Positions 26,180 through 37,637 of a stretch of 50,504 nt of DNA are shown here, piece after piece (positions within the stretch are counted from its first letter, which is position 1; each line of letters starts with the position of its first letter). The notes below the pieces were generated by a model. The model did no database searches. It was given only the letters and a program-made list of their open reading frames with translations, and was not told the DNA's origin. Origin of the DNA: Variovorax sp. Root473. Its GTDB lineage: Bacteria; Pseudomonadota; Gammaproteobacteria; Burkholderiales; Burkholderiaceae_C. Location: positions 33,580 through 84,083 of the forward strand of contig NZ_LMEV01000004.1 of NCBI RefSeq assembly GCF_001426505.1. Direction: 5' to 3'. Made by a program: the position numbers and the translations under genes.

Positions 26180-26210
26180 TCCTACAGATCGCCTGGCACA
26201 GAAGACTAGA
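26180..26210 (+). promoter_or_regulatory. Candidate promoter of the CBS gene (TCCTACA-N19-CTAGA)
   Basis: TCCTACA at 26180-26186 and CTAGA at 26206-26210 are separated by 19 bp. The same two elements at the same spacing occur at 49056-49087, and the TCCTAC part alone recurs upstream of at least four other genes in the window. Promoter function is inferred. Confidence 0.45.
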
Positions 26211-26285
26211 CCTGTAGCTGCGCTGTGCGCACCGAACTCCCGTCGCGGCCCTCGGCCGCCCCACCTGTTTTTCAAAGGATTCCAA

Positions 26286-26711
26286 ATGCGAAAAGTCAAC
26301 GCTGTGATGACCCGCGATGTCGAGGTCATCAGTCCCGACGCCACCATCGCGCAGGCCGCGCAGCGCATGCGCGACGGCGACTTCGGAATGATGCCCGTGG
26401 GCGAGAACGACCGGATGATCGGCGCGATCTCGGACCGGGATATTGCCATTCGCGGCATCGCCGAGGGGCACGATGGCCAGGCCAAGGTGCGCGATGTCAT
26501 GTCGGACGGCATCCGCTGGGCCTACGAGGACGACGCCGTCGACCACGCGGCGCAGCTCATGGCCGAGCACCAGATCCGGCGCCTGCCCATCGTCAATCGC
26601 GACAAACGGCTGGTGGGCATCCTGGCGCTGGCCGATGTCGCGGTGAAGGAGCGCAAGGCCAAGCCGGCCACCGAGGCGCTGTGCGGCATCTCCCAACCCG
26701 TCGAGGCCTGA
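26286..26711 (+). CDS. CBS-domain-pair protein
   Basis: A 141-residue protein consisting of two CBS motifs (about 8-58 and 72-125), the Bateman module that binds adenine nucleotides. An AAAGGA sequence precedes ATG 26286. Stand-alone CBS proteins in proteobacteria respond to energy or redox state, but a partner cannot be named. A promoter-like arrangement, TCCTACA-N19-CTAGA, lies about 75-105 bp upstream. Confidence 0.88.
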   Translation: MRKVNAVMTRDVEVISPDATIAQAAQRMRDGDFGMMPVGENDRMIGAISDRDIAIRGIAEGHDGQAKVRDVMSDGIRWAYEDDAVDHAAQLMAEHQIRRLPIVNRDKRLVGILALADVAVKERKAKPATEALCGISQPVEA

Positions 26712-26770
26712 CAGACCTCGCAGGTTCAACCGCCTTTTCGCCTTTCCTTTTCTTACCTGGAGGACTTGCC

Positions 26771-27355
26771 ATGCACGTCGCACCTTTCCGCCTGCTTGCA
26801 GCCGCGGCCATCGCGTCCACCCTTGCCGTGGCCGGCTGCACGGTCACCCGGCCTTCCGGTCCGACGAGCGGCGTCCCGGCCTCCTCGCCCTCGGCCATCG
26901 ACGCCCAGGTCGACGCGTCGCTGTCCCGGCTCCATGACACCGTCGCCGGCTCGCGCGCGCTCGTCGCGGGCGCCCAGGGCGTGCTGGTCTTTCCTTCCGT
27001 CGTGGGCGGCAGCCTTGGCGTGGGGGCCGAATACGGCCGCGGCGCGCTGCGCACGGGTGGCCGCACGCAGGCCTACTACAGCACGACCGCCGGCTCGATC
27101 GGCTTCCAGGCCGGTGCGCAGTCGAAGGCCGTCTTCTACGTGTTCAATTCGAAGGAAGCGCTGGACAAGTTCCGCCAGAGCCGCGGCTGGACGGTGGGCG
27201 CCGACGCGACCGTCGCGCTCGCACGCTACGGCGCCAACGGCGTCATCGACACGAGCACCTTCCGGCAGCCCGTGGTCGCTTTCGTGATGACCAACGTGGG
27301 GCTGGAGGCTGGCGCCTCGCTGCAGGGAGCGAAGGTCACGCAGATCCGGCCCTGA
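26771..27355 (+). CDS. YSC84-type lipid-binding lipoprotein
   Basis: A 194-residue lipoprotein with lipobox AVAGC (near residue 24) and a C-terminal YSC84/Las17-binding-like domain (SKAVFYVFNSKEALDKFRQS, then GADATVALARYG). Bacterial relatives such as BPSL1445 of Burkholderia are outer-membrane lipid-binding proteins. GGAGG sits eight bases before ATG 26771. It is 59 bp downstream of the CBS gene and may share its transcript. Confidence 0.87.
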   Translation: MHVAPFRLLAAAAIASTLAVAGCTVTRPSGPTSGVPASSPSAIDAQVDASLSRLHDTVAGSRALVAGAQGVLVFPSVVGGSLGVGAEYGRGALRTGGRTQAYYSTTAGSIGFQAGAQSKAVFYVFNSKEALDKFRQSRGWTVGADATVALARYGANGVIDTSTFRQPVVAFVMTNVGLEAGASLQGAKVTQIRP

Positions 27356-27386
27356 GCGGGCGCGCCGCGTTGGCGCGTGGGTCGGT

Positions 27387-27411
27387 GCGTTCACCGGACC
27401 TCGGTGAACGC
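27387..27411. terminator. Bidirectional hairpin between convergent genes
   Basis: Perfect 10-bp stem GCGTTCACCG / CGGTGAACGC with loop GACCT, between the YSC84-type gene and the convergent TctC gene. No T-tract on either side. The same stem with compensating base changes recurs at 44519-44547 after the ssrA fragment. Confidence 0.65.
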
Positions 27412-27412
27412 C

Positions 27413-28417
27413 TTACTCGATCTTGATGCCGGCGGCCTTCACGACCTCCGCGTACTTCTTCAGGTCCGCCTGGATCTGCTGCGCGAATTCCGCCGGCGTG
27501 TTGCCGACCGACGTGATGCCGAGCTTGGCCAGGCGCTCCTTGACCGCCGGCTCGTTGACCACGGCATGCAGTTCGCGCTGGATGCGCTCGACGATGGGCT
27601 GCGGCGTCCTGGCGGGCGCCAGCAGCCCGATCCATGAACTCGCCTCGAAGCCCGGCACGGTGTCGCCTACCGTCGGCACCTGGGGCAGCGACGGCAGGCG
27701 CTGCGCGCTGGAGATCGCGATGGCGCGCACCTGCCCTCGCTCGATGAAAGGCAGTGCGCCGGCCACGGCGGTGTAGAGCATCGGCAGCTGCCCGCCGACC
27801 ACGTCGGTCATCGCCTGGCCGCCGCCCTTGTAGGGCACGTGGATGAAGTTGGCGCCGGTCTTCACCTTGAGCATTTCGGCGGCGACGTGGGGCGTGCCGC
27901 CCGTGCCCGAGCTGCCGTACGACAAGCCGCCCGGGTTGCTCTTCGAGTACGCGATCAGCTCGGGCAAGGTCTTCGCGGGCACCGACGGATGCGTGACGAT
28001 GACGAGCACGGCATCGCCGATCTTGCTGACGGGCACGAAGTCCTTCACCGTATCGAACGGCACTTTCGCGAACACGTGCGGGTTGATGACCAGCGTGCCG
28101 TCGAAGCCCAGGACCAGCGTGTAGCCGTCGGGCGCGGCGGCCGCGACCATCTGCGTGCCGATGTTGCCGGAGGCACCGGGCCGGTTGTCGACCACCACCT
28201 GCTGGCCCAGCCGCGCACCGAGGCGTTCGGCCACGACGCGCGCGCCGGTGTCGGTCACGCCGCCGGGCGTGAAAGGCACGACGAGGCGGATCGGCTTGTT
28301 GGGGTAGTCCTGCTGCGCGTGCGCCGGCGTGGCGGCGAGGCCGATCGCCAGCGCGCTGGTGGCCACCATGGCCAGCGCCAGCAAGCCGCGGCGGGGAATC
28401 TTGTCGATGTTCGTCAT
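27413..28417 (-). CDS. TctC/Bug-family tripartite tricarboxylate transporter binding protein (1)
   Basis: A 334-residue periplasmic solute-binding protein with a signal peptide (residues about 1-35, ending ATPAHAQ) and typical Bug features: IRLVVPFTPGGVTDTGAR, VVVDNRPGASGNIGTQ and VPYKGGGQAMTDVVGGQ. These proteins bind carboxylates and normally work with TctAB permeases, none of which is in the window. Last gene of the CoA-transferase operon, 36 bp after the lyase gene. The ligand is probably the acid handled by that operon. Confidence 0.92.
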   Translation of the reverse strand: MTNIDKIPRRGLLALAMVATSALAIGLAATPAHAQQDYPNKPIRLVVPFTPGGVTDTGARVVAERLGARLGQQVVVDNRPGASGNIGTQMVAAAAPDGYTLVLGFDGTLVINPHVFAKVPFDTVKDFVPVSKIGDAVLVIVTHPSVPAKTLPELIAYSKSNPGGLSYGSSGTGGTPHVAAEMLKVKTGANFIHVPYKGGGQAMTDVVGGQLPMLYTAVAGALPFIERGQVRAIAISSAQRLPSLPQVPTVGDTVPGFEASSWIGLLAPARTPQPIVERIQRELHAVVNEPAVKERLAKLGITSVGNTPAEFAQQIQADLKKYAEVVKAAGIKIE

Positions 28418-28452
28418 GGGTTTTTGTCTCCGTTCTTTTGTTGATTGAATCT

Positions 28453-29316
28453 TCAGCGCGCCCAGCGCTTCTCGAAATCCCACACGTCCTGAAAGCCGAT
28501 GAGACCGCAGAACTCGTTGAAATCGAACAGGGGCACCTCGGGTGTCTGGCTCATGCCGCTGTGCTTGAGGTGGCTCAGCGCGCGCTCCATGGCCGCGGCG
28601 GCCGACAGGCTGGTGAGCGAGGGGTAGATGGCCAGCGCAAAGCCGATCTCTTCCAGCACCTTCGCGGGCAGGATCGGCGTCTTGCCACCATCGGCCATGT
28701 TGGCCAGCATGGGTTTGTCGAATGCGGCGCAGGCCTGGCGCATCTCTTCTTCGGACTGCGGCGCCTCGAAGAACAGGATGTCGGCGCCGGCCTCGGCGTA
28801 GGCCTCCAGGCGGCGCATCGCCTCGTCGACACCCAGCGATGCGCGCGCGTCGGTGCGGGCGATGATGAGGAAGTTGTCCTTGTCCTCGCGCGCCTCGGCC
28901 GCCACCTTGATCTTGTCGACCATGTCCTGCACCGGCACGCAGCGCTTGTTGGGCGTGTGGCCGCACTTCTTCGGGAATTCCTGGTCTTCGAGCTGGATGG
29001 CCGTGACGCCCGCCGCCTCGTAGCCGCGCACCGTGTGGTGCACGTTCAGCAGCCCGCCGTAGCCGGTGTCGGCATCGGCAATGACGGCGCCCTGGCTGGT
29101 GCGCACCAGCGTCGCCATGCGCTCGAGCATTTGCGTGTAGGTGGCGATGCCCGCGTCGGGCAGGCCCAGGCTGGAGGCCGTGAGCCAGTAGCCCGTGCCG
29201 TAGACGATGTCGAAGCCGACCTTGTTCGCCACGGTGGCGGAGATCATGTCGTGCAGGCCCGGCGCGACGATGAATTCGCCGCGGTCGAGCTTCTGGCGGA
29301 GGATGGGGTTCGCCAT
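28453..29316 (-). CDS. Isocitrate lyase / PEP mutase family enzyme (2-methylisocitrate or dimethylmalate lyase-like)
   Basis: A 287-residue TIM-barrel enzyme of the ICL/PEPM superfamily. The ICL signature KKCGH is present near residue 115, so the catalytic Cys that distinguishes C-C lyases from oxaloacetate decarboxylase-like members is retained. The metal and substrate-binding DADTGYG segment is near residue 71. It could cleave a 2-hydroxy acid such as a methylisocitrate- or dimethylmalate-like compound to pyruvate or glyoxylate plus an acid. It follows the second TctC gene by only 6 bp. Confidence 0.88.
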   Translation of the reverse strand: MANPILRQKLDRGEFIVAPGLHDMISATVANKVGFDIVYGTGYWLTASSLGLPDAGIATYTQMLERMATLVRTSQGAVIADADTGYGGLLNVHHTVRGYEAAGVTAIQLEDQEFPKKCGHTPNKRCVPVQDMVDKIKVAAEAREDKDNFLIIARTDARASLGVDEAMRRLEAYAEAGADILFFEAPQSEEEMRQACAAFDKPMLANMADGGKTPILPAKVLEEIGFALAIYPSLTSLSAAAAMERALSHLKHSGMSQTPEVPLFDFNEFCGLIGFQDVWDFEKRWAR

Positions 29317-29322
29317 GGCCGC

Positions 29323-30315
29323 TTACTCCGCCGTGATGCCACCGCGCTGCGCGACGAGCGACCACTTCTTCGTCTCGCTCGCCAGGAAGGTGCGGAACTC
29401 GGCCGGTGGCGTCAGGGTGATGTCGGCGCCCTGATCGTGCATCTGCTTTTGCACCGCGGGGTCGGCCGCGACCTTCTTCAGGTCCTGGTTGATCTGCGCC
29501 ACGATCGGCGCCGGCAGGCCCGCCGGGCCGAACAGGCCGTACCAGCTCAGCGACTCGACGCCATTCAAACCTGCTTCCTTGAAAGTCATCGCGTCGGGGA
29601 ACAGCGGCATGCGGCGATCGGCCGCAACGCCGACCACGCGCAATGCACCCGAGCGCACGTGCGGCAGCGCGGTGAGCACGCTGGTCACGCCCATCGGCAG
29701 GTGGCCGCCGATGATGTCGACCATGATCGGCGCGCCGCCCTTGTAGGGCACGCCGGTCAGCTTGAGGTGGCCGACCTGGCGGATCAGTTCGCCGGTCAGG
29801 CGCGTCTGCCCTTCCGAGTAGCCGCAGCCCAGCTCGTCCTTGCGTGCGGCGGCCAGCAGGTCGGCCAGCGTCTTGTAGGGGCCGTTGGCCTGCACCACCA
29901 GCACCGACGGCGAGTTCGCGATGTTGGTGATGGGCGTGAAGGCCTTGTCGGTGTCGTAAGGCAGCGACTTCATCAGCACCGGGTTGACCGCGTGCGAGCC
30001 CACCACCAGCAGCAGCGTGTGGCCGTCGGGCGCGGCGCGCGCCACGGTGCTAGAGCCGATCACGCCGTTGGCGCCGGTGCGGTTGTCCACCACCACCGAC
30101 TGGCCCCACAGCTCCGACAGGCGCTGCGCCATCAGGCGCCCGACGATGTCGGTGCCGCCGCCGGCCGAATACGGCACCACGAGCGTGACGGCCTTGCTGG
30201 GGTACTTGGCGCCCTGCGCGAAGGCGCTGCCGCCCGTGCCGACGGCGGCGAGCGACGCGAGGCCGGCGAGCAGCTGGCGGCGATTGGGATGGGGAAGGTC
30301 AAAGATGGGTTTCAT
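29323..30315 (-). CDS. TctC/Bug-family binding protein (2)
   Basis: A 330-residue periplasmic binding protein with an N-terminal NRRQLL-type signal (residues about 1-33) and Bug motifs VTLVVPYSAGGGTDIVGR and VPYKGGAPIMVDIIGG. It shares only moderate similarity with the first TctC of this operon, so the two may differ in ligand. The start overlaps the stop of the lyase gene upstream as ATGA. Having two binding proteins without TctAB in one operon is unusual. Confidence 0.92.
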   Translation of the reverse strand: MKPIFDLPHPNRRQLLAGLASLAAVGTGGSAFAQGAKYPSKAVTLVVPYSAGGGTDIVGRLMAQRLSELWGQSVVVDNRTGANGVIGSSTVARAAPDGHTLLLVVGSHAVNPVLMKSLPYDTDKAFTPITNIANSPSVLVVQANGPYKTLADLLAAARKDELGCGYSEGQTRLTGELIRQVGHLKLTGVPYKGGAPIMVDIIGGHLPMGVTSVLTALPHVRSGALRVVGVAADRRMPLFPDAMTFKEAGLNGVESLSWYGLFGPAGLPAPIVAQINQDLKKVAADPAVQKQMHDQGADITLTPPAEFRTFLASETKKWSLVAQRGGITAE

Positions 30316-31253
30316 GCGAGTCTCCGGGTGTTGTCTTGTGTGTCCTTGTCGCGCTGGCGGCGCAACCATGTGATGGCGCGGCCGCCGAGCGGCTTGCACA
30401 GTGCGTCCTGTGCGAAGTCGACCGCCGCGAGCAGTCCGGCGAGCGAGATGCCAGTGGTGAAGCCGCTGCGCTCGGCCATGAGCACGAGGTCTTCCGTCGC
30501 CACGTTGCCGGCGGCGCCGGGCGCGAACGGGCAGCCGCCGATGCCGCCGACGCTCGCGTCGAAGCGGCGCACGCCGGCTTCGAGCGCCGCCCAGGCATTG
30601 GCCACGCCCATGCCGCGCGTGTCGTGCAGGTGCACCGCGAGGCGCTCGATCGGCACCACGCCGCGCAGCGCCGCCATGCGCTCCTTCACCTGGCCCGGCG
30701 CGGCCGAGCCGATGGTGTCGGCAATGACGATCTCGTCGGCCGCGGCCGCGTGCATGCGGGCCGACAGGCGCAGCACCTCATCGAGCGGCGTCTGGCCCTC
30801 GAAGGGGCAGTCGAAGGCCACGGCCACGTACGCGCGCGTGCGCAGGCCCAGTGCGCGCGCCGCGGCCAGGGTCTGCTCGCTCACCTCGGTCGCCTGATCG
30901 AGGCCCATGTTGATGTTCCTGCGGTTCATGGTCTCGGTGGCCGAGAGCACGACGGCGATCTCCTTGGCGCCCGCCGCGTGCGCACGCTCCAGCCCCTTGA
31001 GGTTGGGCACCAGCACCGAGGTGCGCAGCGCTGCAAAGCGCACCTGTACCTGCGGCAGCAGCTCAGCGGCGTCGGCCATCTGCGGCACCGCCTTCGGCGA
31101 GACGAAGCTGGTCGCCTCGATGCTGCGCAGGCCGGCGTCGACCAGCAGTTCGATCAGCCGCTGCTTGCCCTGGGTGTCGACGTGGACCGCCTGGTTCTGC
31201 AAGCCATCGCGCGGCGCGACGTCGGTGATGTGGATCGCTTCCTTCGCGCTCAT
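30312..31253 (-). CDS. Hydroxymethylglutaryl-CoA lyase-like enzyme
   Basis: A 313-residue HMGL-like TIM barrel. It has the N-terminal DVAPRDGLQ motif (metal ligand Asp, residues about 11-19), the HLHDTRGMG metal-binding His pair and the HMG-CoA lyase signature GGIGGCPFAPGAAGN near residue 236 with the active-site Cys. It would split HMG-CoA to acetoacetate and acetyl-CoA, or a related citramalyl-type CoA ester. Both ends sit in ATGA overlaps, so it is tightly coupled to the CoA-transferase, its probable substrate supplier. Confidence 0.93.
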   Translation of the reverse strand: MSAKEAIHITDVAPRDGLQNQAVHVDTQGKQRLIELLVDAGLRSIEATSFVSPKAVPQMADAAELLPQVQVRFAALRTSVLVPNLKGLERAHAAGAKEIAVVLSATETMNRRNINMGLDQATEVSEQTLAAARALGLRTRAYVAVAFDCPFEGQTPLDEVLRLSARMHAAAADEIVIADTIGSAAPGQVKERMAALRGVVPIERLAVHLHDTRGMGVANAWAALEAGVRRFDASVGGIGGCPFAPGAAGNVATEDLVLMAERSGFTTGISLAGLLAAVDFAQDALCKPLGGRAITWLRRQRDKDTQDNTRRLA

Positions 31254-32449
31254 GCAATGGCCCCTTCGGCACGCAGCGCTTCGAGCTGGCCGGGTGTGTA
31301 GCCGACGAGGTCGCCGAGCACCTGGCGCGTGTTTTCACCGAGTGCCGGCGGGCAGGTGAACGCCTTGCCCTGCTCGGCCGCCGACAGCTTGATCGGGTTG
31401 CCGGGCATGCGCACGCGCTCGCCGGTCTTCAGCGGCACCTCGACCACCATGTCGCGCGCCAGCACCTGCGCATCGCTCAGCGCCTGCTCGAAGTTGTTGA
31501 CCGGGCCGCACGGGATGCGCGCCTCGCGCAGGCGTTCGAGCCAATGGGCGGTGGGTTGCTTGCGCATCGCTTCGCCGACCAGCGCGTCGATCTCGGCCTT
31601 GGCCGCGAAGCGCACCGGCTGCTGGCGGTACTCGGGCTTGCGCAGCGCGGGCAGGTCGATGAACTCGACAAAGCGCTCGAAGAACGGGTCGCCAATGCAG
31701 GCAATGATCACGTGGCCATCCGCCGTCGGGTAGCTGTTGTACGGCACGTGCACGAAGTGCCCGTTGCCGATGCCTTCGGGCACATGGCCCGACAGCAGGT
31801 GCATCGTCGCCATGTAGTTGAGCAGCGAGATCTGCGCGTCGAGCATCGACACGTCGACGTGCTGGCCCTTGCCGGTCTGATCGCGCTCCACCAGCGCGGC
31901 CAGCACGCCCATCGCGCCGAACATGCCGCCGCCCAGGTCGCCGATCGGGATGCCGCTGCGCGTGGGCCCCGTCTCGGGTGTGCCGGTGATCGACATGCCG
32001 CCGCCCATCGCCTGCACCACCTGGTCGAAGGCCGGGCGCTGCGTGTGCGGGCCGGTCTGGCCGAAGCCGGTGACCGAGCAGGTGACGATGCGCGGGTTCA
32101 CCTGCGCGAGCGACGCGTGGTCGATGCCCAGACGCTCGGTCACGCCGACGCTGAAGTTGTCGAACACCACGTCGGCCTTGCGCACGAGGTCGAGAAACAC
32201 CGCCTTGCCGGCTGGCGTCTTGAGGTCGACACACACGCTCTGCTTGTTGCGGTTGAGCGTGAGGTAGTACGCGCCCATGCCGTCGCGCGCATAGTGCGGA
32301 TCGTTCTCCAGCAGGCGGCGCGTGCCTTCGCCGCTGCCGGGCGGCTCGACCTTGATGGTGCGCGCGCCGAGGTCGGCCAGCAGCATGGTGCCGTAGGGGC
32401 CGGACAGCATGTGCGTCAGGTCCAGCACGGTGATGTGTTCGAGTGCCAC
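31250..32449 (-). CDS. CaiB/BaiF-family (class III) CoA-transferase
   Basis: A 399-residue class III CoA-transferase. The N-terminal ITVLDLTHMLSGPYGTMLLAD with the GARTIKVEPPGSGE segment is typical, and the Asp in GIPIGDLGGG near residue 171 is the likely catalytic residue that forms the acyl-CoA anhydride. It would move CoA from succinyl- or acetyl-CoA to a dicarboxylate. The best start is GTG at 32449, with GGAG nine bases upstream, which fits the family's short N-terminus. First gene of the operon, 29-40 bp from a sigma-54 promoter. Confidence 0.93.
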   Translation of the reverse strand: MALEHITVLDLTHMLSGPYGTMLLADLGARTIKVEPPGSGEGTRRLLENDPHYARDGMGAYYLTLNRNKQSVCVDLKTPAGKAVFLDLVRKADVVFDNFSVGVTERLGIDHASLAQVNPRIVTCSVTGFGQTGPHTQRPAFDQVVQAMGGGMSITGTPETGPTRSGIPIGDLGGGMFGAMGVLAALVERDQTGKGQHVDVSMLDAQISLLNYMATMHLLSGHVPEGIGNGHFVHVPYNSYPTADGHVIIACIGDPFFERFVEFIDLPALRKPEYRQQPVRFAAKAEIDALVGEAMRKQPTAHWLERLREARIPCGPVNNFEQALSDAQVLARDMVVEVPLKTGERVRMPGNPIKLSAAEQGKAFTCPPALGENTRQVLGDLVGYTPGQLEALRAEGAIA

Positions 32450-32488
32450 GTTCAATGTCTCCGAAAGGTTGGCGAATGCCCCAGCTAT

Positions 32489-32504
32489 TGCAGGGGCCGT
32501 GCCA
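32489..32504 (-). promoter_or_regulatory. Sigma-54 promoter of the CoA-transferase operon
   Basis: Minus strand TGGCACGGCCCCTGCA fits the -24/-12 consensus with exact 12-bp GG-to-GC spacing. It lies 40 bp upstream of the CoA-transferase start and faces away from the PrpR-type activator gene, whose product needs this promoter class. Confidence 0.85.
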
Positions 32505-32582
32505 GCGCCTGAAATACATGCAAGTGCTTGATTTGAAAGGAGTTTTCTTTCCTCCATTCGCCCCTCGACGTTGCACTGCGAC

Positions 32583-32599
32583 GTTTCTGAAACATCTTT

Positions 32600-32607
<8 letters not shown>
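32583..32607. promoter_or_regulatory. Candidate activator (PrpR-type) binding sites
   Basis: Three alternating half-sites GTTTC, GAAAC and GTTTC form two overlapping palindromes: GTTTC-T-GAAAC (32583-32593) and TGAAACAT-CTTT-ATGTTTCA (32588-32607). They sit about 80-100 bp upstream of the -24 element, the usual distance for sigma-54 activators, and overlap the first possible ATG of the activator gene, so autoregulation is plausible. Confidence 0.6.
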
Positions 32608-34569
<1,962 letters not shown>

Positions 34570-34573
<4 letters not shown>

Positions 34574-36942
34574 AAGAGCCCGCGTTGCGAGGTCGTCAGC
34601 GCCATGAAGCTGTCTCCCAGGGGCTGAAGGATGGCATCGGCGATCGGCTGCAGCTGCCGCGTCAGGTAGTGCTCGTAGTCGATGCGCGCATGCCGGATTT
34701 CCAGCGGCTCCGGCCCGTTCTGCGTCATGACGTACTGGATCCAGCCGCCCTTCTGATACTGCTTCGGCCGGCCGACGCGGCCGTTGTGGTCGTCGGCGAT
34801 GCGCGCGGCCCGCACCTGCGGCGGCACGTTGACCAGGTAGGCATCGAGCTGGTGGCGCAGGCGCTTGCGGTAGATGAGCAGGTCGTCCTTGGTGCCCGCC
34901 AGCGTCGCCTTCGCGTAGTCGGTCACGAACGCCTTGTAGGGCTCGCCCTGGAAGATGCGCGACAACAGGCCTTCCTGGAACTGGCGCGCCAGCGGGGTCC
35001 AGTCGCTGCGCGCCATCTCGAGGCCGCGGTACACCATCTCCTCCTTGCCCGCCGCGTCCACGCTGAGACCCGCGTAACGCTTCTTGCTGCCGACCTCCGA
35101 GCCGCGGATGGTGGGCATGAAGAACTTCTTGTAGTGCGTGTCGACCTCGATCTCGAGAAAGCTCTCCAGGCCCTGTTCGTCGCGCAGCGTGCGCGCCCAC
35201 CACGCGTTGATGTCGGCCGCAAGGTGGGCCGCGACGGCATGCGCTTCTTCATTGGTGTGGGTGCGCTTGAGCCAGATGAAGATCGAGTCGGTGTCGCCGT
35301 AGATGGCCTCGTAGCCGCGCTGCTCCACGAACTCGCGCGTGAGCTTCATCATCTCGTGCCCGCGAAGGGTCACGGCGGACACCAGCTTCGGGTTGAAGAA
35401 CCGGCACTCCGACGCGCCCAGCACGCCGGCGAAGGAGTTCATGAGCAGCTTCAGCGCCTGCGACAGCGGCTCGTTCTTCGCGCGCTTGGCCTCGTCCCGC
35501 GCGCGCCACAGCGTGGTCACGATTTCCGGCAGGCAGTGCCTGTCGCGCGAGAAGACGGTGCCCTGGGGTCCGTGGACGAGCCCCGTGGGGTCGCTGGCCT
35601 TCGAGCCCTCGACGAGCCCCACCGGATCGACGAGAAAGGTGCGGATGATCGAGGGATAGAGGCTCTTGTAGTCCAGCACCACAACGGCGTCGTAGAAGCC
35701 CGGCTTCGAGTCCATCACGTAGCCGCCGGGGTAGGCCTTGCTCGCGATTTCGCCCACGCTCGGCGCCACGTAGCCCAGGCGGTGCATGCGCGGCAAATAG
35801 TGGTGGCTGAACGCGGCGATGGAGCCGCCGAAGTGGTCGGCCTGCAGGCCCGTGGCCTGGGCCCGTTCCATCATGAACTGCAGCAGCTTCGCCTTGTCGA
35901 AGATGCGCAGGACCAACTCGCAGTCGCGGATGTTGTAGTGCGCGAGCGCAGGCTTGTCTTCCTGGTAGCGCCGCTCGATCTCCGCCATCTTGTCGTATTC
36001 GTCGCCGATGGCCTTGCCTTCGCCCAGCAGCGCTTGCGAGACGCTCTCGAGGCTGAACGAGGGAAAGCTCCACACCGCAGCCTTGAGCGCGTCGATGCCG
36101 TCGAGGATGACCCGGCCTGGCGTCGGTGCGAACAGGTAGCCCTGCTTGCCCGGATGCGTTCGCCATTCGATCGGGCGACGCTCCCGCCCAAGAAGGAACG
36201 GCACGCCGCAGTCGTTGGCCGTCTTCTGCAGCACGCGCAGGTCGAACTGGATGACGTTCCATCCGATGACGACATCGGGGTCGTTGCGCGCGAACCAGTC
36301 GTTGAGGCGCTCGATGATGACCTTGCGCGAGGGGCAATAAACGAGCGAGAAGCCCGCGGGCTCAGCCGGCTCGGGCGGTGGCTCGCCGAGCATGAAGACG
36401 ACGCGGTCGGGCATGCCATCCAGCGCGATGGAATAGAGGCCTTCGTGCTGGCTCGTTTCGATGTCCAGCGACACCACCTTCAGCACTGGCCGGAACTCCG
36501 GCGCGGGCCTGAGCCTGCAGTCGACGAGGGTGGCGCCCTGCGCGCGCCCGCCTTCCACCCGGACGCCGGCGGTGATGAAGCGCTCCATCAGGTAGCGGTC
36601 GTGCGGGCGCACGTCGGCTTCGAGCAGGGGGATGCCCTCGGCCTGGAGCGCGCGGGCCAGCCGGCCCAGCTGGCGGAAATGCGTCGCGTAGACACCGAGC
36701 ACGGCGTCCTGCTGGAAGGTCTGGAGCTGGAGTTCGCGCAGCTGCACGTCCGGCATGGCCGCAAGGTGCGCCTGCACCGCCGTCCGGTGCCGGGCAGCGA
36801 CGAACGCGACGCTGGTGTGGGAGGTCAGCACCACTTTGCACGGCCCTGCATCGGTCGCCAGCCAGTACTCGATCTCCGTGCCGGAGGGCGCATCACGCCA
36901 GTGGCGCGTGAGGATGAAGCCCTGGAGGTCGGTGGAGGTCAC
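34570..36942 (-). CDS. polB: DNA polymerase II (family B)
   Basis: A 790-residue B-family polymerase, close in length to E. coli Pol II (783). Exonuclease motifs are intact (SLDIET near residue 159, NVIQFDL, YNIRDCELV), as are polymerase motif A DYKSLYPSII (near 426), motif B KLLMNSFAGVLG (near 500) and motif C YGDTDS (near 547). It acts in translesion synthesis and replication restart. The start is probably GTG 36942, matching the family N-terminus GFILTRHWRD; the frame continues to an ATG at 37041 that would add a non-homologous extension. No LexA-type palindrome was seen upstream. Confidence 0.95.
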
Positions 36943-37190
36943 GGGAACGTGGAGATCGGATCGAGGGGGAAGGCGGGCGCGGTCTTCCGTGATTTTCGCC
37001 CGACCATGGGCGGCGGCTTTTTGCGCAGGAGAACGCCGCATCCGTCGAGGGCGTCAACGCGTGTCGAAACCTTCCTGCGCCACCCAGAGCGGGCGACGCG
37101 CGTTCTCTTCGCGAAGGCCTTCACGGATCAGCCCGCGCCGTCTCCTTGGAGCAATGTCACCGTGAACGCGCTTGCCGGCGCGCAAGGCGC

Positions 37191-37637
37191 TCATGCAGCG
37201 GGCGTGAAAAGCACCGTGCCCTGCGCGAGCACGCTGGTCCGGTCGTCCGCGCTCTTGATCGCACCTTGCAATTCGAGGACGCAGCCGCCTTTTGAATGCG
37301 CGGCCATCGACGTCACGCACCACTCGATGAGCACGGTCTCGCTCGCCCGCACGGGACGCAGCAGGTCGACCGAGAAGTTCATGCCCAGCACCTTCCCCTT
37401 CGCGGCGAAGTGGCTGGCGGTCAGCCCCATGAGCAGCGAGGTGGTGTGGGTCGCGCTGGCGATCAGACCGCCGAAGCGCGTGCCCTGTGCCAACCCCGCG
37501 TCGTGATGCAACGGGTTGTCGTCTCCCGCGGCCAGCGCGAAGGCACGCACCTGCGCTTCGTCGAAGGTGTGGGGTCGCGAGAAGCGGTAGCCGGGTGTGA
37601 CCGGCGCCAGGGCCGCGGCGGCTTCGCACTCAGCCAT
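37191..37637 (-). CDS. MaoC-like hot-dog dehydratase
   Basis: A 148-residue single hot-dog-fold enoyl-CoA hydratase-like protein with the active-site segment AGDDNPLHHD (residues about 37-46) and GGLIASATHTTSL. Such enzymes hydrate enoyl-CoA reversibly. The start overlaps the end of the acyl-CoA ligase gene by 8 bases, so it is co-translated and should act on the ligase's product. Confidence 0.88.
   Translation of the reverse strand: MAECEAAAALAPVTPGYRFSRPHTFDEAQVRAFALAAGDDNPLHHDAGLAQGTRFGGLIASATHTTSLLMGLTASHFAAKGKVLGMNFSVDLLRPVRASETVLIEWCVTSMAAHSKGGCVLELQGAIKSADDRTSVLAQGTVLFTPAA

Noticed and set aside
30312..30318. Separate promoter for the second TctC gene.
   Set aside because: Its start overlaps the upstream stop codon as ATGA, so it is translated from the operon mRNA; no room for a promoter outside coding sequence.
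36943..37190. SOS (LexA) control of polB.
   Set aside because: No CTGT-N8-ACAG palindrome was found in the upstream region.
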